A stretch of DNA of 64,000 nt from Astropecten irregularis. Lineage: Eukaryota; Echinodermata; Asteroidea; Paxillosida; Astropectinidae. Of this stretch, positions 56,913 to 64,000 are shown piece by piece (the first letter of the stretch is position 1; each line of letters begins with the position of its first letter). The notes beneath the pieces were generated by a model. The model was given only the letters and a program-made list of their open reading frames with translations, was not told the origin of the DNA and ran no database searches. Where the stretch lies: assembly GCA_963971285.1 (NCBI GenBank), contig OZ020254.1, forward strand, positions 9,920,001 to 9,984,000. The letters are read 5' to 3'. A program made the translations under genes and the position numbers.

Positions 56913-59900
56913 TCAAGTGGATGGCTCATTAGGATGCCTTGCCAGTGCCTCTGTCACTGTCTGTCCTGCTGGGCCGTGAAAGTGATACCTGGACAACAAC
57001 AGAGAATACAATAAACATGAATTAACTCAAAGATTTATGTTTAATCCTCATCTAAAGGTATCATCTTTCTTTCAGGACTGTCTTGTGTCAATTACAACTC
57101 AACAAAGGTGTTGTGAAGACTTCATTCGTACTTGAGTCTGTTGGTAGCAGCCGTTTCCTCCGTGTTGAATTCAGCAACAGTCACACCTCGACTTGCTATC
57201 ATCGGTGCATACATTGCAGCTGGGTACACCACGGAAGATGTGCCAACCTGAGTTGAAATGAAAACAAAAAATAGACTTGTGTCAGGTGGCTGTTAAATCT
57301 CAATGGAGGGTCAGTGTGTCTTCAGGAGGGAGACATGATATAAGATTTGATCAAGAGATAGATATCTGATGCTGTTTGCCTGTTCACATTGTGCATCTTT
57401 GCAGAGTGGCCAGCAATCGGTTTTATACCATGAGAGTCCTTGTGCAAATTAGGCTTGCCCTTCACCGACGTAGATGAGCACTTTAGAGTTCTTACCACGA
57501 GACACAAGTCACAGTTTTCAGCCTCATCATCTATGGCCTGCAACACAGCAGGGTCCAGCCCCTCTCCGAACCACACCACATGCGGCCTGACCAAAGAGTC
57601 GCATCCGGGTTGGCTGCACCTGTGTTTGGGCATGAAAATCATCAAGGAAATCATCAAGGCTACAGTTTCACCTGTCCCTTTTTGAGCTAGCACTTCCCTT
57701 GGCAGGTTGATCAATAATTATTTGAGTGTAAGTTTGGAAATGCCGAGGTGGGCTTCTTTCAACTCCATTGTACTATATCAGCCAAATGATTCAGAACTCT
57801 TTACAGTGTTGTCATTCATTTTCAATGGAGAATCATTGGCAGTCTTAATGCCATGTCTGAAATGGGCTTCCAGAGCTACGACTAGGTCTATTATCTTGGT
57901 GTCTCCATGTATTTCCAATGGAGTGAAGACCTAGACCTAGCTCTAGACATCAGATTCGGATGCAGCCTTGGCCCCGCTGCATCCATCCTGCCATCCATCT
58001 CTAATGCTCATACCCTGATGAGCTGTAATTCACTCAAATAATGACTCTCAACTCACTGTGGCAGGTCTTTCACTGGAATCCTTGCATCCTCTGCATCACG
58101 ATCCGGGGCTCTAAGTGAGAGAGAGAGTTTCTCAATGTCAAAGTTTTTATTCAAGCTTATCATCATTTAACATGCTCATCAGAGCATTGGCTCTTCATCC
58201 GGGAGCAAGATAGGGAAAAGACAAATCATGTTTTCTTCAGGAAAGAAGTATTTGGCTGAAAGTGGGGCACAAAGTATTGAATACATCCTCATGCATGGCA
58301 TCTAACAGGCTGCATCATGAATTTGCAGTCCTCCACAATGACATAATTGCAATAGTATTCAATTGTCATATTCTTAAGAAGGTAAAACCTATGAAACTGA
58401 GACTCGGTCATCCATGTGCTGAAATATATGTTGTGGTTTTTCATTGAAGCTGAAGCTCTGTTTTTCTTTTCAAACCAGAGAATCTACTTCTGAACCGCAG
58501 CCAAGAGCCTCCATTTTGATACCCGTTATTTTAGAATGGATTCACGAAATGGAGCCGGAGCCTGAGCCTCCATTTTGTAAACTCACTATGGTAATTTCTT
58601 TCTTTCCACAGGATCTTTCAAACAAATCTTTGCCTCAAAGAGCACTTAATTGGGGGCACTCTCTTAGTGACAGTGATGCAAGGCACTTACCCTCTACCAC
58701 CTAGTGCTGGTACTATGGGACTGTCTCTGTTCACTTGTACCGTGCCACACTTGCAACATCGAGTTTTAAAGAGGGTTCCTGCGTCCAAAATACAGCCGTG
58801 AAATCAATCAATACAATTATAGATGCCCACTCGACTTCCTGGCTGTGGATAAGATTGATCATGCTCAGTCTGCTCCCGACCCACACTTGGGAATTGGGAT
58901 GCTCCTGTCACCATGGGCAACAGCGCCCTCTATTGTGTCTATCGTCACATGAGTGCTGTCACAGCTTTTTGCTAATACGCAGTCAGTGCAGCAATTCAAT
59001 GGAAATTTTTTTTATTAATTTATTTGTTGTTTTTTATTTGTAACGGAATATATTTGAAATTAAAGCTCATTTCCTGCACAATTCAGCGATGATCTTAATC
59101 CTGCTTTTCGTAAAACTTTCACCTCTGGTGTACTTGAGCCATGTGTAGTCACTGTTTATAATTTGTACCAGTGTTGTATTCGAGACCTGGACGAAGTTCA
59201 TGACCGAGACTGAGACCAGGGCGTGAAAAAGTGGTCCCGTCGAGACCGATCTCGAAACTTACAGCACTGATTTGTATTGTACCAGCCCACAGACAGTTCC
59301 AACTGGCAACTGAATTTGTCATCATATTGGGCATAATTTTTACCATGCATCTCAATGAGGTTTGTAGTCCCGGCAAGCCGGTGTAGTTCATCTATATTTT
59401 GTGTGACGACCGTCAGTTTGCGTCCCTGGCTAGCGAGACGCTTCTCACATTCAGCAATAGCCTGTGGAAAGATGAAAGAAAGTTGGCAAGTCTTTGATGA
59501 TATTAAATTGGCATGGTTACTGGTATTCAAACCATCATCCTTTCGGTAAAACCTTCCTCAAACTTGTATCCATCATTATAACATCTGATTTGATAAATTC
59601 AGGCCGAAATCTGTTAATGGCTTCTGAATTGTACCTAAATAAAGGCACTGGACAAAATCTTATAACTTGGTCCACCATTGATAAGTCCCTACGATTTGAA
59701 ATTCAAAATGATAGGAGCACTTCACAGGACAAAGACCCTCACCAAACTGAGGAATGTAGGGACAAGGGAGGTCCTCCAGCAGTAACAGAACTACCGGTAC
59801 AGGAAACTATGGAAACTCACCAGATGTGCCTTATTTGGTTGTTTGGTGGCCATGACTTCTCGTCTGTAGTGATAGAACTCCCACACTAATGACGGATGGT

Positions 59901-60650
59901 CTTCAAAGGCTTCTGGGGTCGCTAGATCCTTCAAAATTTAAGAGGATTTCAAACATTCTTTGGTGATTGTGTAGTTTATGGTACCGGAAAAACACAGCAA
60001 TTATTTAAGTTCTTCAATAGGGAGGCCTAATTGTACCAAAATGAGAATTGTAATTTTGAACTTTATGTTCCTGTAACTTGTAAGACCCTAAATTATACTT
60101 CTAAATCTAGAAGTACCTAAATTAAAGAAATGTTAACAATTATTCCACTATAAAAAAAAATAATAACCACGCAGGAATAATGCAATAACCTTGCTTATTC
60201 AAGAGGACATAATTGCAATGCATAAACCAAAGCTAGGTGAGTATAGGCCTAATAACTTTTACAACAAAAGTAGATTTTATTAATAAGTATTACAGAACAG
60301 TAACCCCTAATAAACAAGTCATCAGGCTGAAGTTGAAATTAATTGATAAGGGGAAAGGTATCGCAATATCCGCAACCCAATTCCCCCGATCACTACTCCA
60401 TCGATCTACCAACCTGCGCCTGCCATCGTCTCCAGAAGCCACCGGCTCCTCGGAACGTGGGTACCCCGCTCTCGGCGCTCACCCCGGCACCAGTCAGCAC
60501 CAGTACACGCTTCGCCCGGCTGAACTCCTCGCGGAAAGCGGGCATGTCCGAATTCCATCTTGCCGACATGGTTTTATAGCAAAGTTGAGTACGGATTCTC
60601 CCGAACGTCCATGCACGAAGACGACTGATGGCTGTACTTATACTGTGCAT
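56913..60650 (-). CDS. SIRT5: Sirtuin 5, NAD-dependent protein deacylase, mitochondrial, eight exons
   Basis: Exons (minus): 60414-60650, 59821-59928, 59344-59461, 58691-58778, 58057-58110, 57496-57619, 57132-57247, 56913-56988; all phases agree, giving 306 residues (human 310). It removes succinyl, malonyl and glutaryl groups from lysines using NAD. The first 27 residues are Arg/Ser-rich without acids, a mitochondrial presequence. [15 protein letters not shown] (about 53-67) and TQNIDELHR form the NAD site. Tyr98 and Arg101 (FYHYRRE) correspond to human Tyr102/Arg105, which select acidic acyl groups. His154 is the catalytic base. Cys162, 165, 203 and 208 bind zinc. The start at 60650 keeps the presequence; a second Met at residue 28 could give a cytosolic form. 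Residue numbers follow this model. Confidence 0.95.
58410..58590 (-). repeat. Dispersed repeat, partner at 19984-20170
   Basis: An inverted copy of the 20-kb repeat, in SIRT5 intron 4. Shared blocks: CTCTGTTTTTCTTTTCAAACC, TTTTGATACCCGTTATTTTA and GGAGCCTGAGCCTCC (as written on the plus strand, each shown in part). Confidence 0.6.
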
Positions 60651-60739
60651 TTATTACAGACTTTCATCAAGCGGGAAAATGGTGAAAATAGGAGAAATTT
60701 GGAATTCAGCAAGTTCGATCATCCTCGTTAGAAGATGTC

Positions 60740-63700
60740 GGACTTGTGTTGTTTGTGTACTATGGAGGCCTTCAATTGACATGTAAGTTTTTATAAATCC
60801 AATTTTTATCCGCCCATTGCTAAATTAATTTCATATTTTAATACCTAGGATTCTATTAACATACACATAATTATTTATATATGAGTACAATCTATATTTT
60901 AATTCAATGAACGTTATCAGAATTTGATATATTACAGCAGATGTTTATTTTCTATGCGTGGGTCTTTTTTATACTACCGTAGGTAGGCTTATAGCGCGTT
61001 TATTTAGGGGAAATCCCTGAACAACTCGTTTCGCGCAAACACCGATGTAGTAACTTCTTGAGACACTTCCCTTGCAAAATTAAATCGATTGAAATAAGAT
61101 TCGTATTTCTATGGCAAGGTTAACTTGGGATGCGATTTTTATTGTGCTTGTACTGGAGAAACCAATAATGTTAGTCACACAAAGGTTGCCAGCTAGTATA
61201 CCGGTATGCTTAGGAGTTCACTTCTTTCTTGCCCATTTCCCCCATTTTGTTGTTGTTTATGGTATTTTATTTATCATCAAAGAAACTGCACCGGCAGAAC
61301 ATTCCTTCTCAAACTTGTGTTTTCCGTTCCCTGAAGCCGAGGGTCTTCGAAGGGATCCATATCTTATTGGAAAGCGTTGTTCATTGCATTTATAATGTAC
61401 ATGGAATAAAATTGTCCACTAGTAAATAATGACCATTGTGGTTGGGCATGCCAGTATAAAGTCTTCAGCTTTGGTCCAACTTGGACGGAGGTTGCGCAAT
61501 ACGCACTCTTTGGAATGCCAGAGGAATTTTCTGCGGAGATTTACAATTCAGGTTTTGTAGTGGGATTAGTATAAGGTTTATTTATCAACCATAGCACTGC
61601 ATTTCAGCCAGTGAACAGAGATGCAGTATATGTACTCAACCGAAGTTGAACTTTCTGTTAGTATATAGGCTACTAGTACTACCGGATGAATTAAGTTGAA
61701 GAGTGCGATCGAATGACTGGAAAAATTGCCTCTTTCGGATTGCTGGATACCTGCTACCTCTGGACATAGCATGCAGACGTACTGGATGCAAGGTAGGGAA
61801 AAAATTATTGAAGTAATTAAGGCTGCCAAGTGAACATAATTCAGGTTTTAACCACCGGCCGTGTGCCACCTTCGAGAATTAACTGATCTCAGCCGTCAGT
61901 ATACGTTTTCACACAGCCTCATGGCGGTCCTTGTACCGCGAGTAAAATTTCGGCTATGAAAATTATTTTCAAATCTGGCAAAACCGGCCAGTGCTATCCT
62001 GTTAGGAACACTTGCGGCTACATTTTCTTAACAGGTTTTAACTATATGTAGCGAACTCTGGCGTAAAATAATGTAACTTCTAGTGTGCAGTCTTTTAATA
62101 CTGTTCAATTATCATCCTGATAGTAAGTGAATAAAATTATGACTTATGATCTCGTAATTACAACTTATTTTCTCATAATTACGACTTATTATGTCGTAAT
62201 TACGAATTAACACATTGTAAATAATATACATATGCAATACATACTTTTTGCAACTGGTATCAACAGTACAACTTCAAGAAATTGATTTGAGTACATCTTA
62301 TTCTTTAGTGAAAAATAACAAAATTCTTTTGGCGTCACCCACTGCCATCTTCATCATACAACTTAAATTGTCTTCAAGGGCATTGATGTAATTTGAGGGC
62401 ATTTCATGAGTGAAAATGAACCAAAATCCTCAGGTTCCCATTGCAGTTTTCATAACTTTTGGCCCCAAACTGACTTTATTTTCAGAATTGTACCTAAAAT
62501 GTACCTTCGAATATCAGGAACCATTTCGAGCAAGAATAAAATAACTATAAACTTGCCTTAGAAGGAAATTGAGGTAATTTGAGGACATTTCATTCCTCAC
62601 AAGGAAAATTAACAAAATTCCTGTGGTTGTTTTGTTGTAACCACCTTTTTAAACTAATAACTAATACCAAAGGCATAGAACATCAGAGAAATTATACAGA
62701 ACATTTCGAGCAATGAAAGTTGCATATCAAAAGTTTTGTTTTTATTTTCCTGTCTGACACAATAAATACAGGTTTGCCAAAAGAAAAAAACAAACAAACA
62801 AAATTACTTGGACGGAATAATTCAATCAAGATATCTGTCAGTAAAGCTTAAGTTTATGTTTTGGTGGGAGGGTTTTGTTACATCGTAGAGAATGTCATAA
62901 TAATTACAATACTGAACATAGTTTCCAACGTTTCTTTATTTAAATATGTAATTTCAAAACCGACAATGAAATTTGCATTTTATATCAATTCAATTGTTAA
63001 TAGAAAGTGATAATTTCCCACTTGTCCTTCAAGGTTCCAACTACTCTTTCAGATTACAGTTTTGTTCCATTTTGTTGGTGGATTTCTTCTGAATGATAAA
63101 AGAAAGGTTTCACATTATAACACTGTCATGCCCACAAGTGAGGCTAAGGAGTTAAGTCAAGTCATCCGAGACTGATTGACCACAAAATGGTTTGAAAGAT
63201 GCATAAAATCCAAGTAACTAATATCAGCATCACAAAAAAAATCAGGTTGTGTGATTTATGGTATATGCGTATTCTCCAATGTGACAGTCACTTTCGAAAT
63301 GCTTTTCACGATGTTATTTTTGAGACAAAACATTTAAATCAAGTACGTACAATGTTTCTTTCAGATCAAGTACCGGTATGGGAAAAGTGAGTTTCTACTT
63401 GGCAAAATGGACAAAACAACTGACTGAAATTCAACTAACCCGGTATGTATTCTACAGTTTACACTTTTTGGGTTGTTGAGCATGAGCCTTTTTCCAAATC
63501 CGGTTGGGTTAATCTATAACCAGATAAAAAGCCCAGTACTACTTCCAATGTCTTTTGGAAACTAGAGGCTTATTTATGGAGGTTTCTGGTGGAATTATTG
63601 ATCTGCAAAATGCTTGGAATAGAAGTAGAGGCTGGAAGGTCAACACTCAATTTGTTATGTTAAGTCAAGTTTGATGAACAGACCGATCCATTCAAAGCCA

Positions 63701-64000
63701 GCGTCTACGTCTGGCATGTGTCCCACACACATGCAAATGCAAGTGTACCACTGAAATGTGCAGTGTGGCACTGGATACAAACACATGTTCATTGCCCTTC
63801 GTGGGTAGGGGCTTGACAGATTGGTCTCTTAAAGCACCAGGATGTTGTAAGGTCCTAAATTATCAACTACTATCTGATAACTTAACAACCACTTATGCCA
63901 ACAGGGTTACAGTCAAAGATGTTAAAGCACTGCTTGCCCTGAACTGACACTATAAGATCTTTGGTTACAATTGAGAGTGGTCTTACAGCTTCAGGTAAGG
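60740..64000. other. SIRT5 upstream flank, no gene recognised
   Basis: AT-rich sequence. At about 62140-62205 a 25-bp unit containing TCGTAATTACGA-like palindromes is repeated three times. Open frames up to 94 codons lack motifs or splice support. A GTAAGG at the very end could be a donor, but nothing before it looks coding. Confidence 0.45.

Noticed and set aside
1-64000. CRISPR arrays, bacterial operons or phage-like systems
   Set aside because: No regular short repeats with unique spacers and no prokaryotic gene organisation; the intron-rich genes are clearly eukaryotic.

Overview
The window looks like nuclear DNA of a marine invertebrate deuterostome, most likely an echinoderm or a close relative. 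The genes are interrupted by many spliceosomal introns, the intergenic DNA is AT-rich, short inverted-repeat transposons are very dense (including hairpins beginning CCAGGGGC..TTTCA), and the recognisable proteins (SIRT5, MAP9, a MIEAP-domain protein) all have deuterostome relatives. The species call is inference. No exon model has transcript support; each rests on splice sites, phase agreement and protein similarity judged from memory.

Layout. 1-2.8 kb holds the 3' end of a plus-strand gene I do not recognise. 2.8-5.9 kb is repeat-bearing intergenic DNA. 5901-16675 is a recent, whole-looking Ty3/Gypsy element on the minus strand with two 2056-bp LTRs, a proline-tRNA-type primer site, gag and pol. 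16.7-25.6 kb has no convincing gene but many MITEs. 25667-41.5 kb (minus) is a seven-coding-exon gene whose C-terminus is the mitochondria-eating-protein (SPATA18/MIEAP) domain; intron 1 is 8.6 kb and carries MITEs and a LINE tail, and intron 6 carries a tandem array made from the neighbouring exon. 43055-46544 (minus) is a four-exon gene for a 141-residue protein ending in a C-x2-C-x6-H-x2-H motif. It is divergent from the plus-strand MAP9 gene (47757-53929, eight coding exons, 892 residues). 56913-60650 (minus) is a complete SIRT5 gene (eight exons, 306 residues). 60.8-64 kb shows no supported gene.

Role of the genes. The MIEAP-like protein and SIRT5 both point to mitochondrial biology (quality control; removal of succinyl/malonyl/glutaryl groups), and MAP9 to spindle and ciliary microtubules. 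Nothing in the sequence shows that these neighbours act together.

The main surprise is the mobile DNA: at least a dozen copies of one TTAA-flanked MITE family, a foldback element nested inside one copy, head-to-head tRNA-derived SINEs forming a long palindrome in a MAP9 intron, hammerhead-like ribozyme remnants around MAP9 exon 2 and in a possible exon at 0.6 kb, and an expanded exon-derived array in the MIEAP-like gene.
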